From contig NZ_NPKP01000001.1 of NCBI RefSeq assembly GCF_008329585.1, forward strand, positions 868,001 through 932,000: DNA of 64,000 nucleotides. The letters run 5' to 3'. Under the pieces are notes generated by a model. The model worked only from the letters and a program-made list of their open reading frames with translations. It ran no database searches and was not told the DNA's origin. This DNA comes from Mycolicibacterium sp. P9-22. GTDB taxonomy: Bacteria > Actinomycetota > Actinomycetes > Mycobacteriales > Mycobacteriaceae. The translations under genes and the position numbers were made by a program. Position 1 is the first letter of the stretch. Every line of letters begins with the position of its first letter. Below, piece after piece: positions 9,018 through 18,096 of the stretch.

Positions 9018-10433
9018 ATGACGGTCCCCCAGAACACCCGCAGCCCTCGCGGCACCGCTGTGGTCATCGGCGGCAGCATCGCCGGCTGCACCACGGCTGC
9101 CAGCCTCGTAGAGCTTTACGAGCGAGTCGTGATCATCGACCGCGACGAACTGCCTGCTACCCGCAAGGAGCGCAAAGGCGTACCGCACGCCTACCAGTTC
9201 CACGCTCTCACCGCATTGGGACGGCAGGCGCTAGAGGAAGCGCTGCCGGGGCTCACGCAGACGGCTTTGGACGGCGGTGTGCCCGGCCACGATCCGGGCG
9301 AGACTCGGTACAGCTCCAAGTCTGGCTTCTTCCAGTTGGTTAAGACTGGCTTGCTCGTCCTGCTGTCGTCGCGCATCAACCTGGAGTATCTCGTCCGCGA
9401 GCAGGCTCGAACCGTTCCCGCCCTCGAGATGATCGAGCGAACGAAGGTCACGGGATTGCAGATAGACCAGGGCGCGGTGACGGGCGTTCACGTGCTCGAC
9501 GGCGATGCCCAGGCCCGCACCATCGCCGCCGATCTCGTCGTCGATGCGAGCGGGCGGACCTCCGCCACACCGCAATGGTTGGAAGCAGCCGGTTACCCTC
9601 GGCCCATCGAGCAGGTGGTGAACGCCAAGTGGGGTTACGTCACTAGCTACGTGCGCCCGGACCCGGAGTTCTCACCGCCCTACAACGTTCTTTACATCAC
9701 CCCCACTCTGAAGGGCGAAGGCCCACGCGCTACCCGTGGGGCCGGGATGTGGAAGCAAGAAGACGGGCTGTGGGTACTGACCGCACAGGGATGCGCCGGA
9801 GACCTTCCTCCGGCCGACGAAGCAGGCTTCCGAGACTTCCTCGGAAGTTTCGGTCGGACAGAGTTCGTCGATCTGCTGGATCGGAGTCACCTCGAACGCC
9901 CGCGAGTCGCGTGGCGGAACACCACCAACGTGCTTCGCGACTACGCCGGGATCTCTTCGCGCCCGGAACGGTTCGTCGTACTCGGCGACGCCGCCGCCGC
10001 CTTCAACCCCTACTACGGGCAGGGGATGAGTTCGGCGGCGCTGGGAGCGCGCCTCCTGCGCGATCTTTTACGGGAGTGGTTCACGAGTATCGGTGAAGAC
10101 CTGACCGGCTTTGGCGAACGCTTCCAGAAGCAATTGGACGGATTGGTGATCCAGAACTGCTGGGGCATCTCGGCAGGTTCGGATCTGGGGGTCCCGGGAG
10201 TCGAGATCAACGGTGTACCGCAGTCCGTCGAGAAGTCCGACGAGCAGCAGTTCGTCGATCGTGTGCTGGCGTTGGCGACCGAGGAACCCGAGGTGGCCCG
10301 CAAGGTGGTGGAGATGATCCAGATGATCCGCGGGCCGGAGTGGATGGCGGAGGAGGATCTGCGCGCCAACGTCATCGCGAACTGGGAACGGCTCGGAGAA
10401 CTCTCCCGCGATGATCAGGCAGCAGTGCTGTGA
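9018..10433 (+). CDS. FAD-dependent monooxygenase (paralogue 2)
   Basis: A 471-residue flavoprotein paralogous to the gene at 4963, sharing VVIGGSIAGC near residue 17, VVDASGRTS near 175, the stretch VNAKWGY and FVVLGDAAAAFNPYYGQG near 322. AGGAAGGAAC precedes the ATG. Its stop overlaps the start of the epoxide hydrolase as GTGA, tight coupling that supports an epoxide-forming role for this enzyme. It is at most the same reaction class as paralogue 1; differences across the middle of the chain suggest different substrates or successive steps. Confidence 0.85.
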   Translation: MTVPQNTRSPRGTAVVIGGSIAGCTTAASLVELYERVVIIDRDELPATRKERKGVPHAYQFHALTALGRQALEEALPGLTQTALDGGVPGHDPGETRYSSKSGFFQLVKTGLLVLLSSRINLEYLVREQARTVPALEMIERTKVTGLQIDQGAVTGVHVLDGDAQARTIAADLVVDASGRTSATPQWLEAAGYPRPIEQVVNAKWGYVTSYVRPDPEFSPPYNVLYITPTLKGEGPRATRGAGMWKQEDGLWVLTAQGCAGDLPPADEAGFRDFLGSFGRTEFVDLLDRSHLERPRVAWRNTTNVLRDYAGISSRPERFVVLGDAAAAFNPYYGQGMSSAALGARLLRDLLREWFTSIGEDLTGFGERFQKQLDGLVIQNCWGISAGSDLGVPGVEINGVPQSVEKSDEQQFVDRVLALATEEPEVARKVVEMIQMIRGPEWMAEEDLRANVIANWERLGELSRDDQAAVL

Positions 10434-11569
10434 TCGTTGAACGATTCGAGATCGGCCTATACGAAGCCGATGTCAAAGATCTTCAACAGCGGCTCGCCAG
10501 TACACGCTGGCCTGCGCCGGTGGCGGGAACCGGATGGTCCGCGGGCACGGATCTCGACTACCTCCGAGACCTGTGCGCGTACTGGGAGAAGGACTTCGAC
10601 TGGCCCGAGGCCGCGGCGAACCTCAACCGATGGACCCAATTCACGACGAACGTCGACGGTCAACGGATTCATTTCCTGCACGTACGTTCGGCGGTACCGG
10701 GTGCTCGGCCGCTGATGCTGTTGCACGGCTGGCCGAGTTCGGTACAGGAGTTCACCAAAGTCGTTGAACCCCTGACCGATCCAGTCGCCCACGGTGGCGA
10801 TCCGGCCGATGCGTTCGACGTTGTCATTCCGTCTCTGCCCGGTTACGCATGGAGCGGGCCGACCACGCAGCCAGGATGGGACGTCGAACGCATCGCGGGC
10901 GCCATGACGGTGGTCATGGAGCGGATCGGGTACGACCGTTACGGTCTGATGGGCGGCGATTGGGGTTCGCTGATCGCATCGAGAATGGCCCTGGCCGAGC
11001 CCGATCGAGTGTCCGGTCTGTACCTCACCCTGGTGTCGGTTCCTCCGCTGAACCCCGAGGACGAACCGACTCCGGAGGAGCAGCGGTTGGCGGACGTCCA
11101 CGCACAGTTCATGGCCAGCGAAGGTGCGTACGGAGCCATTCAGGCGACAAAGCCGCAGAGTTTGGCGGTGGGACTGAATGATTCCCCCGCTGGTCTTGCG
11201 GCGTGGATCGTCGAGAAGTTCCGGGCGTGGACCGATTGCGACGGAGAGCTGGAATCGGTGGTGAGCCGCGACGACCTGCTCGCCAACCTCACCGCGTACT
11301 GGCTGACCGGAACCGCTGGTTCGTCCGCACGCCTCTACTACGAGGCGCTCACCGCAGGATCGTCCGTCCCGGTCACCGGCTACGTCGGCGTGCCGACCGG
11401 GGTCGGGGTGTATCCCAAGGAGCTGTATCGGGCATCCCGTCGCCAGGTCGAACGACTTTACAACGTCCGACGATGGACGGAACTGGCGCGTGGCGGACAC
11501 TTCCCCGCCCTCGAGCAGCCACACCTGTTTGTCGGTGACATCCGGGCCTTCTTCCAGAATCTGAGCTGA
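10430..11569 (+). CDS. Epoxide hydrolase with EHN domain
   Basis: A 379-residue alpha/beta hydrolase of the microsomal / juvenile-hormone epoxide hydrolase type. The first ~105 residues match the N-terminal EHN domain (FEIGLYEADVKDLQQRL), followed by the oxyanion motif LLHGWPSS near residue 98. The nucleophile elbow GGDWGS near 176 supplies the Asp, and GGHFPALEQP near 356 the catalytic His. Length is typical. The GTG start overlaps the monooxygenase stop. Expected reaction: water opening of an epoxide to a diol in the cytosol. Best read as acting on the product of the coupled monooxygenase. Confidence 0.88.
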   Translation: MIVERFEIGLYEADVKDLQQRLASTRWPAPVAGTGWSAGTDLDYLRDLCAYWEKDFDWPEAAANLNRWTQFTTNVDGQRIHFLHVRSAVPGARPLMLLHGWPSSVQEFTKVVEPLTDPVAHGGDPADAFDVVIPSLPGYAWSGPTTQPGWDVERIAGAMTVVMERIGYDRYGLMGGDWGSLIASRMALAEPDRVSGLYLTLVSVPPLNPEDEPTPEEQRLADVHAQFMASEGAYGAIQATKPQSLAVGLNDSPAGLAAWIVEKFRAWTDCDGELESVVSRDDLLANLTAYWLTGTAGSSARLYYEALTAGSSVPVTGYVGVPTGVGVYPKELYRASRRQVERLYNVRRWTELARGGHFPALEQPHLFVGDIRAFFQNLS

Positions 11570-11571
11570 AC

Positions 11572-12528
11572 GTGACTGCAGCTGAGTTCGACGGTGAGCT
11601 GGTAGTGCACGAGCGGCACACGGCGGCCGACGGCGTCGTTGCCCTCCGCCTGTCGGCGAAGGATGGTCGGCAATTGCCACCGTGGGATCCGGGTGCGCAC
11701 ATCGACGTCGTACTCACCAACGGGCTCGTCCGCCAGTACTCGCTCTGTGGCGACCCCGGCGATGGCACCAGTTGGCGCGTGGGCGTGCTCCGGGATCCGA
11801 ACACCCGCGGCGGATCGGCCTTGATTCACGACGAGTTCGTCGTCGGCTGCACCGTTCGAGTTCGAGGACCTCGCAACCACTTTCATCTGGAACCCAGTAA
11901 GAAGTACATTTTCGTCGCCGGCGGTATCGGCATTACTCCCATTCTGCCGATGTTGACCGCCGCCGAGAACGCCGGGGCCGACTGGACCCTGCTCTACGGC
12001 GGGCGCAGCTGTCGTTCGATGGCGTTCCTCGACGAGTTGAGCGGTTATGACGACCGAGTTCGGGTGCGGCCGTTCGACCAGTACGGGCTGCTGGACCTGA
12101 AGTCGGTGCTGAGCCGTCCCGACTCGGACACTCTGGTGTACTGCTGCGGCCCCGAGCCGCTGCTGGACGCCGTTGCGGCGGCGTGCAGCAATTGGCCTGA
12201 CGGCTCTCTGCGCGTGGAGCGGTTCTCCGCCACCACGCCGCCGACCCCGGCCGTCGGCGATCGCCCGATCCACGTCCACCTACGGCGCAGCGAGGTGTCG
12301 GTGGTCGTGCCAGAGGACTGCACGATTCTGCAGGCCGTGACCGCCGCGGGCGCCGACGTCCTGTCCTCCTGTGAAGACGGGGTATGCGGCACCTGCATGA
12401 CGACCGTTCTGGACGGTGTTCCCGAGCACCGCGATTCGGTGCTCTCCGAAGGAGAGCGCCGGGCAGGCTCCTGCATGCTCATCTGTGTTTCACGCGCGCA
12501 GGGTGACCACCTCGTGCTCGACCTGTAA
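11572..12528 (+). CDS. PDR/VanB-type oxidoreductase with 2Fe-2S domain
   Basis: A 318-residue reductase of the phthalate dioxygenase reductase family: flavin-binding barrel (RQYSLCGDP, about 60-68), NAD domain (FVAGGIGITPILPML, about 112-126) and C-terminal plant-type ferredoxin with CEDGVCGTC and a fourth Cys about 29 residues later. All four cluster ligands are present. Such proteins feed electrons from NAD(P)H to a Rieske oxygenase or P450, yet none is visible in this window. The GTG start lies two bases after the epoxide hydrolase stop, so it belongs to that operon. Confidence 0.87.
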   Translation: MTAAEFDGELVVHERHTAADGVVALRLSAKDGRQLPPWDPGAHIDVVLTNGLVRQYSLCGDPGDGTSWRVGVLRDPNTRGGSALIHDEFVVGCTVRVRGPRNHFHLEPSKKYIFVAGGIGITPILPMLTAAENAGADWTLLYGGRSCRSMAFLDELSGYDDRVRVRPFDQYGLLDLKSVLSRPDSDTLVYCCGPEPLLDAVAAACSNWPDGSLRVERFSATTPPTPAVGDRPIHVHLRRSEVSVVVPEDCTILQAVTAAGADVLSSCEDGVCGTCMTTVLDGVPEHRDSVLSEGERRAGSCMLICVSRAQGDHLVLDL

Positions 12529-12550
12529 TCGACCGAAGAAGAGAGACGAC

Positions 12551-14017
12551 ATGTCAATCCGTGATGCCAACGTTGCGCTGCTACCCGAACCGACCGCGCT
12601 GATCGGCGGCAAGCGTTTCGAGGACGGCTCCGCCGAATTGGTTCCGCACAGGTACGCTGCGACGGGTCGGCACACGATGGATGTGCCATCCGGTGGACCT
12701 TTGTCGGTGCAGGCTGCGGTTGCGGACGCGCGCTCGACGCTGCCTCAGTGGCGCGCGATCGCGCCGGATGCGAGACGGCGATTGCTGCTGAAGTTGGCGG
12801 AGTTGATCGAGCGAAACGCCGAGGAACTCACCGACATCCAAGTAGTGGAGAACGGCACACCTCGGGCGATGGCGGCGATGTACGCCCCCATGGTGGCTGA
12901 CTGCTTCCAGTACTACGCGGGCTGGTCGGACAAGGTCGGCGGCGAGGTGCACCCGGTATGGCCTACGCCGGGACTCGACTACTCGGTGCTGGAACCCGAT
13001 GGCGTCGTGGCCATCATCATTCCCTGGAACAGCCCGCTCTTCAGCCTCGGCACCATCCTGGCCCCGGCGCTGGCGGCAGGCAACTGCGTGGTGGTCAAAC
13101 CGCCCGAGCTCACCCCCTTCACATCCCTGCGATTGGCAGAACTGGTGCTCGAGGCGGGGATTCCGCCCGGCGTCGTGAACGTCGTACCCGGCGGGGCGGT
13201 GGCCGGCTCAGAACTCGTCGCACATCCCGGCGTCGACAAGATTCACTTCACCGGCAGTGGTCCCACGGCTCAACGAATCCTGACGGCGGCGGCGGCGAAC
13301 TTCACCCCGGTCGGATTGGAACTAGGCGGCAAGTCGGCCAACCTGGTGTTCGATGACGCCGATCTGGAGGACGCCGCACAGCTGGCCGTCATGGCCGCGT
13401 TGCAGTTGTCGGGGCAGGCGTGTGTGGCGGGAACCCGCTTGCTGGTGCAGGACAGCGTCTACGACGACATGGTCCAGCTGTGCGCCTCGAAGATCACGGC
13501 CCTACCACTGGGTGATCCCGCCGATGAATCGACGTTCTTCGGGCCATTGATCAGCGGCGCCGCCTGTGAGCGCGTCCTCGGGTTCGTCGAGCGCGCCAAG
13601 GCTGACGGCCGACCGACGATCGTCACTGGCGGGGCGCGGGTCGGCGACTCGCTTGCCGACGGCTTCTACGTGGCCCCGACGCTGATCGCCGACGTCCCCC
13701 GCGATGCCGAGGTTGCCCGCGAGGAGGTCTTCGGCCCGGTGCTGTCGATGCTGCGCTTCCGCGACGAAGCGGACGCGGTCGCACTGGCCAACGACTCACC
13801 CTATGGATTGGCCGCTTACGTCCAGACCAACGACGTGGCCCGTGCTCACCGAGTGGCGGCCAACCTCGAGGCCGGCGTGATCTGGGTGAACGGCTTGGGC
13901 GGTCTGCCGCCCTCGGTGCCGTTCGGCGGATACAAGCACAGCGGTGTCGGTCGGCTCGGAGGTCGAGCCGGTCTCGAGGAGTTCAGCAAGCGCAAGAACG
14001 TCTGGCTTGCCCTCTAG
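12551..14017 (+). CDS. Aldehyde dehydrogenase
   Basis: A 488-residue NAD(P)-dependent aldehyde dehydrogenase. The conserved PWNSPLF (about residue 157), the catalytic Glu in LELGGKSANLVF (about 257), the catalytic Cys in SGQACVAGTR (about 291) and EEVFGPVLS (about 392) are all intact and length is canonical. GAAGAAGAGAG precedes the ATG. It lies 22 bases after the PDR reductase. Likely role: oxidation of an aldehyde intermediate to a carboxylate, ready for the CoA ligase of the later operon. Confidence 0.9.
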   Translation: MSIRDANVALLPEPTALIGGKRFEDGSAELVPHRYAATGRHTMDVPSGGPLSVQAAVADARSTLPQWRAIAPDARRRLLLKLAELIERNAEELTDIQVVENGTPRAMAAMYAPMVADCFQYYAGWSDKVGGEVHPVWPTPGLDYSVLEPDGVVAIIIPWNSPLFSLGTILAPALAAGNCVVVKPPELTPFTSLRLAELVLEAGIPPGVVNVVPGGAVAGSELVAHPGVDKIHFTGSGPTAQRILTAAAANFTPVGLELGGKSANLVFDDADLEDAAQLAVMAALQLSGQACVAGTRLLVQDSVYDDMVQLCASKITALPLGDPADESTFFGPLISGAACERVLGFVERAKADGRPTIVTGGARVGDSLADGFYVAPTLIADVPRDAEVAREEVFGPVLSMLRFRDEADAVALANDSPYGLAAYVQTNDVARAHRVAANLEAGVIWVNGLGGLPPSVPFGGYKHSGVGRLGGRAGLEEFSKRKNVWLAL

Positions 14018-14149
14018 AGGCGCACGGCCGTGCCCCGGCATCCGCGTCCGCCTCAGCGCAGCCCGGCGAACAGGTGGCATCTGACCCACACGGTCTGGTC
14101 GCGGAACCCGAGAATCACGTGTCCCTGAACTTCTCAGTGAGGAGCTACC

Positions 14150-15724
14150 GTGGGTCGACCCACACGCACGCCCCTCCGGCGGCCAGACCGAGGGGGTGTC
14201 CGCACACCAGGCGGCCTGCGGGATCGGCTGCTCGTCCCAACACTGGGCTTGATCACCGCGTTGATGGCGGTAGCCGGATCACTGGGTGCTCCGCTGATCG
14301 TCGTGGTGGCTCACGAGTACGGGGTCTCGACGTCCACCGCGCAGTGGACGATCAGCTTGACCTACCTCACCGGCGCTGCCGCGATGCCGATCGTCTCGTG
14401 GTTGGCTGCGACGAAGTATCGCTGGTGGACCACGGTCACCGTGGTGGGGCTGGTGTGTCTGGGGAGCTTGCTGGGTGCTCTGGACCTGGGATTTGGCGCA
14501 CTGCTGATCGGCCGTTGCCTGCAGGGTCTGGGGCTGGCGCTGATGCCGGTTGCCATCGCCACCGCTCGCGACCAACTCGAAGGCCCGCGCCAGACCCGTG
14601 CGATTGCCATCCTCTCGGTGACGAACGTCGCTGCGGGTGCGATCGCGTTCACCCTGGTGGGTTTACTCGTCGACGTCGGTGGTCCGCGTCTCGCCTACTG
14701 GTTTGCCGCAGCATCCACGCTGGCAGTGCTCGTTCTGGTCGCGTGGACGATGCCGCGGCACGGTCCCCGTCACGAGACCCGGCGCGCCGATCTCATCGGG
14801 ACCACGTTGCTGGCCGCCGGGGGAGTCGGCCTGCTTCTGACGCTGGCCCAGGTTGACCGGTGGGGCTGGTTGTCCACCGGCACGATCGTCACCGCGTGCG
14901 CTTCGGTGATGGCGTCGGCGGCGTGCGTCGAGTGGATGGCGAGGTGGAGTCGCAACCCCTTCCTCGATCTCAAGTTGATCCGAGCACGGGTTCCGTCGGC
15001 GGTGTATGCCACCTCTTTCACCGCCGGAGCCGGGATGTACATCATGTTGCCCTTGGTGATCGTCCTGGCGCAGACGCCGACCAACACCGGTTGGGGGCTG
15101 GGTTTGACCGTGGCGGCCTCCGGTCTGTTGATCGTGCCCTACGCGTTGGCCAATCTGCTGGGCAGTAGCTTGTCGACGATCTTTGGCCGCCTCGTGCGCC
15201 AGCATCTCTGGATGCCATTGGGCTGCGTCGTCTACGCGACGGCCGCCGCGATGTTGTTGGTGTGGCACTCGCACTGGTGGCAACTGTTCACGGCCATGGC
15301 CGTCGCGGGGCTGGGGAGCGGTCTTTCGTTCGCTCAGATGCCGGGCCTACTCGTCGCAGCGGTCCCGCCACGCGAGACCGGCCCGGCGATCGGGTTCAGC
15401 ATGATCGTCCGGTTGCTGGGCTTCTCGGTGGGCTCGGCGCTCGTCGGTGTCGTGTTGTCTCCGAGCAGTCAGGTCTCGATGCCGAGCGTGGACACGGTTC
15501 ACCTCGCGCTGATCGTCAACACGTGCTGGTGGCTGGTGACGGCCGCGGCGGCTCTGCTGATGGGTTTCGTCTACCGCCCGGCATCTCCTCCAGCCGGGGA
15601 ACCTCCAAAATGCATCGCTTCGAACGACGTTTCGGGCCAATCGAAGAGCGCATCGAATGTCGAGCCGGCAGCCGAATCCCGCTCGGCGGGTGCCCGTTCG
15701 ATGACATGTACGCACCGTCCATGA
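14150..15724 (+). CDS. MFS transporter, DHA2-like (14-helix type)
   Basis: A 524-residue membrane protein with about 14 hydrophobic stretches. The pattern (long N-terminal half, WTISLTYL in helix 2, RCLQGLGLALMPVAIA, PFLDLKLIRARV in the central region) resembles drug:H+ antiporters of the DHA2 family. GAGGAGCTACC gives the GTG start a strong ribosome site. The last ~50 residues are hydrophilic and low in conservation. It may export toxic intermediates or move substrate. The 132 bases before it show no clear promoter, so read-through from the aldehyde dehydrogenase is possible. Confidence 0.83.
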   Translation: MGRPTRTPLRRPDRGGVRTPGGLRDRLLVPTLGLITALMAVAGSLGAPLIVVVAHEYGVSTSTAQWTISLTYLTGAAAMPIVSWLAATKYRWWTTVTVVGLVCLGSLLGALDLGFGALLIGRCLQGLGLALMPVAIATARDQLEGPRQTRAIAILSVTNVAAGAIAFTLVGLLVDVGGPRLAYWFAAASTLAVLVLVAWTMPRHGPRHETRRADLIGTTLLAAGGVGLLLTLAQVDRWGWLSTGTIVTACASVMASAACVEWMARWSRNPFLDLKLIRARVPSAVYATSFTAGAGMYIMLPLVIVLAQTPTNTGWGLGLTVAASGLLIVPYALANLLGSSLSTIFGRLVRQHLWMPLGCVVYATAAAMLLVWHSHWWQLFTAMAVAGLGSGLSFAQMPGLLVAAVPPRETGPAIGFSMIVRLLGFSVGSALVGVVLSPSSQVSMPSVDTVHLALIVNTCWWLVTAAAALLMGFVYRPASPPAGEPPKCIASNDVSGQSKSASNVEPAAESRSAGARSMTCTHRP

Positions 15725-15750
15725 CGCGTGCATTCCACGAGGAGCAGTAG

Positions 15751-17205
15751 ATGGTCAGCAGCGCGATATCAGCAGCCGACGTGACGCAATGGGACATGTC
15801 AGCAGACGTGGTGGTGGTCGGTCTCGGCGCAGCCGGAGCATGCGCGGCGATCGAGGCAGATGCGTGCGGAGCGCGCGTGCTCGTCTTGGAGCGGGCTGCC
15901 GGCGGTGGCGGCGCGAGTGCACTGTCGGAAGGCCTCTTCTATCTGGGCGGCGGCACCGAGGTGCAGACGGCATGTGGCTACGCCGACGATCCAGAGCAGA
16001 TGTATGACTTTCTCAAGGCGACCATGCCCAACACGGACGACAAGATGCTGCGGTCGTTCTGCGAGGGGAGCACGGACCACTTCAAATGGCTGGAATCTCA
16101 TGGCGTGCCCTTCGCCCGCCGGGCACTGGACTCGAAGGCCGTGTCGTCCCACACGGGCGAGGGCCTGTTGACCACGGGTAACGAATCCGCCTATCCCTTC
16201 AGTGAACTCGTGGCACCGATTCCTCGGGGACACCAGACCACCGCGACACCGGGTGATCACGGTGGCGCCGTGGCCATGCGTGCACTCTTGGCGGCCCTCG
16301 CCGCGTCGGAAGCAGAGGTGGTGGTGAATGCTCGCGTCGATCATTTGGTCAGCGACGCCGGTGGGCGGGTGCGAGGACTAAGAGTCCGTCTCGATGGACG
16401 GGACCAGTTCGTCGAGGTCGCTCGCGGCGTGGTCATCACGACGGGAAGCTTCAACCTCAATGCCGAGATGACCAGTCGACATCTGCCGATCGTGAGCAAG
16501 TATGCACAACCGCTCGGAACTCCCGACAATGACGGTGTCGGCATCCTGCTCGGAGAATCAGTCGGCGCGGCCACGGCCAACATGGGTGGAGCGCTTGTCA
16601 CCTCATCGATCTATCCGCCAGAACAGCTGATCAAGGGCGTCATCGTGAACAACCGCGGGCAGCGGTTCACGGCCGAGGACGTCTATCACGGTCGACTCGG
16701 GCACTACATCGCCCAGCAGCCGGATCAACAGGCCTATCTGGTTGTGGACGAGGAGACATTCGCCTATCCGGCTTCGGGCCGACACAAACTGATCGGGGTG
16801 TGGGACACCGTGGCGGAGACGGAGGCCGAACTAGGTCTGCCGACTGGCGCGTTGGCGGCAGCCCTGAGTGAGTACAACCGCGACGTCGAAGATCTTGGCG
16901 AGGATCAGCGCTTCCACAAACGCGGCCGCTGGCTCAAGACGATCCATCCGCCTGTTGCCGCCTTCGATCTGTCGTTCAGCAATTCCGGATACAACTTCAT
17001 CGCACTTGGTGGCTTGCGTATCGACGAACATGGCCGGGTCGTCAACGAGGCGGGCGACTTCGTCCCCGGGTTGTATGCCGCCGGGGCGTGCGCCGCTCAT
17101 CTGTCGCAAAATGGCGCGGAGTACGCCAGTGGTCTGAGTCTGGGGCCAGGCTCGTTCTTCGGCCGACGGGCTGGGAGATGCGCGGCTGCCGAGACCACCT
17201 TCTGA
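15751..17205 (+). CDS. FAD-dependent oxidoreductase, fumarate-reductase/KstD superfamily
   Basis: A 484-residue flavoprotein with the Rossmann motif VVVGLGAAGACAA near residue 21 and an ASALSEGLFYLGGG segment typical of the FAD-binding-2 family. The C-terminal part has SNSGYNFIALGGLRIDEHGR and GLYAAGACA, the usual FAD-contact region. It is shorter than, and only distantly related to, the flavoprotein at the window start. GAGGAGCAGTAG precedes the ATG. Likely reaction: desaturation or reduction of a C-C bond next to a carbonyl. It and the next SDR sit between the oxygenase and CoA modules. Confidence 0.82.
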   Translation: MVSSAISAADVTQWDMSADVVVVGLGAAGACAAIEADACGARVLVLERAAGGGGASALSEGLFYLGGGTEVQTACGYADDPEQMYDFLKATMPNTDDKMLRSFCEGSTDHFKWLESHGVPFARRALDSKAVSSHTGEGLLTTGNESAYPFSELVAPIPRGHQTTATPGDHGGAVAMRALLAALAASEAEVVVNARVDHLVSDAGGRVRGLRVRLDGRDQFVEVARGVVITTGSFNLNAEMTSRHLPIVSKYAQPLGTPDNDGVGILLGESVGAATANMGGALVTSSIYPPEQLIKGVIVNNRGQRFTAEDVYHGRLGHYIAQQPDQQAYLVVDEETFAYPASGRHKLIGVWDTVAETEAELGLPTGALAAALSEYNRDVEDLGEDQRFHKRGRWLKTIHPPVAAFDLSFSNSGYNFIALGGLRIDEHGRVVNEAGDFVPGLYAAGACAAHLSQNGAEYASGLSLGPGSFFGRRAGRCAAAETTF

Positions 17206-17248
17206 CCCAATCAGCTGCGCGTTGAAACTGCAGCCGTAATGAGTGCAA

Positions 17249-17260
17249 CTTGGCATACAA
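17249..17260. promoter_or_regulatory. Possible relative of the GCATGCATAAT box
   Basis: CTTGGCATACAA resembles the TTTGGCATGCATAAT element at 18062-18076 but abuts the AGGAG ribosome site of the SDR gene. No matching -35 is seen; it may be a degenerate operator. Confidence 0.25.
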
Positions 17261-17273
17261 AGGAGAAACAATC

Positions 17274-18035
17274 ATGGACCTTGGACTACGTGGCCAGCGC
17301 GCTATCGTCACCGGAGGCGCACACGGCATCGGACTGGCGATCGCCGAACAACTGGCCACCGAGGGCGCGGACGTCGCCATCTGTGGCCGAACCCGCGACA
17401 CCCTGAGTGACGCGGCCGAGCGACTGGCCCGCCACGGTACGAAGATCTGCTGGGACGTGGTGGACGTCGGCAGCGGCGCGCGAGTACGCGACTGGGTTGA
17501 CCGCGTCGCCGAGGACATGGGCGGCATAGACATCGTCGTCCACAACGCCAGCGCCGGCGGGGGAGCGGGGGAGGAGGCTTGGCAGCGCAATTTCTCCGTC
17601 GACCTGATGGGGTTCACGTGCCTGATCGAGGCCGCGACCTCCCACCTCCAGATGGCCAAAACCCCCAGCGTCATCGCACTGACCAGCACCGCAGCGGTCG
17701 AGGCATTCGGTAACCCTGCCGCCCCCTTCGGCGCAATCAAGGCTGCTCTGATCCAGCACGTCGCCGGCCTCGCTAGGACGCTCGCCCCACACGGGATCCG
17801 CTGCAACACCGTGTCTCCCGGCCCGGTGTTCGTCGACGGCGGCGTCTGGGACACCGTCAGGCGCGACCGCCCCGAGACGTATGACGGCGTGGTCGCAACC
17901 ATTCCGCGGGGCAGCATGGGTACGGCGGAGGAAGTGGCAAACGTCGTGGCGTTCCTGTCCAGTCCGGCTGCCAGTCTGATCACCGGCGCGAACGTCGTCG
18001 CGGACGGTGGAATGACCAAGCGGGTGAACTTCTGA
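17274..18035 (+). CDS. SDR-fold oxidoreductase with Phe at the catalytic Tyr position
   Basis: A 253-residue short-chain dehydrogenase: GGAHGIGLAIAE cofactor motif near residue 14, VHNASAGGG in place of NNAG, and a catalytic Ser in LTSTAAVEAF. The YxxxK motif reads FGAIK (codon TTC at the Tyr position), so the usual proton-donor Tyr is missing while Lys is kept. C-terminal VSPGPVFVDGG and ITGANVVADGG are typical. A strong AAAGGAG precedes the ATG. Either the enzyme works by another mechanism, is non-catalytic, or a single base is wrong. It precedes the AtuA operon by 61 bases. Confidence 0.85.
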   Translation: MDLGLRGQRAIVTGGAHGIGLAIAEQLATEGADVAICGRTRDTLSDAAERLARHGTKICWDVVDVGSGARVRDWVDRVAEDMGGIDIVVHNASAGGGAGEEAWQRNFSVDLMGFTCLIEAATSHLQMAKTPSVIALTSTAAVEAFGNPAAPFGAIKAALIQHVAGLARTLAPHGIRCNTVSPGPVFVDGGVWDTVRRDRPETYDGVVATIPRGSMGTAEEVANVVAFLSSPAASLITGANVVADGGMTKRVNF

Positions 18036-18047
18036 AAATCAGATCTC

Positions 18048-18076
18048 TTGTGTGAATACGATTTGGCATGCATAAT
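18048..18076 (+). promoter_or_regulatory. Promoter with GGCATGCATAAT box before AtuA operon
   Basis: TTGTGT (18048-18053), 17-bp spacer and CATAAT (18071-18076) form a promoter; the palindromic GCATGC overlaps the -10. The 13 bases TGGCATGCATAAT are identical to those before the mce operon. The AGGAGG ribosome site at 18086-18091 implies a very short leader. Confidence 0.65.
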
Positions 18077-18096
18077 TGCCCCCACAGGAGGCGGAC

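Noticed and set aside
10457..11680. 407-codon minus-strand frame opposite epoxide hydrolase
   Set aside because: The + strand hydrolase has complete catalytic motifs; the antisense translation has none.
14020..14034. GCACGGCCGTGC palindrome after the aldehyde dehydrogenase as terminator
   Set aside because: No loop and no T run; short GC palindromes are common in this genome.
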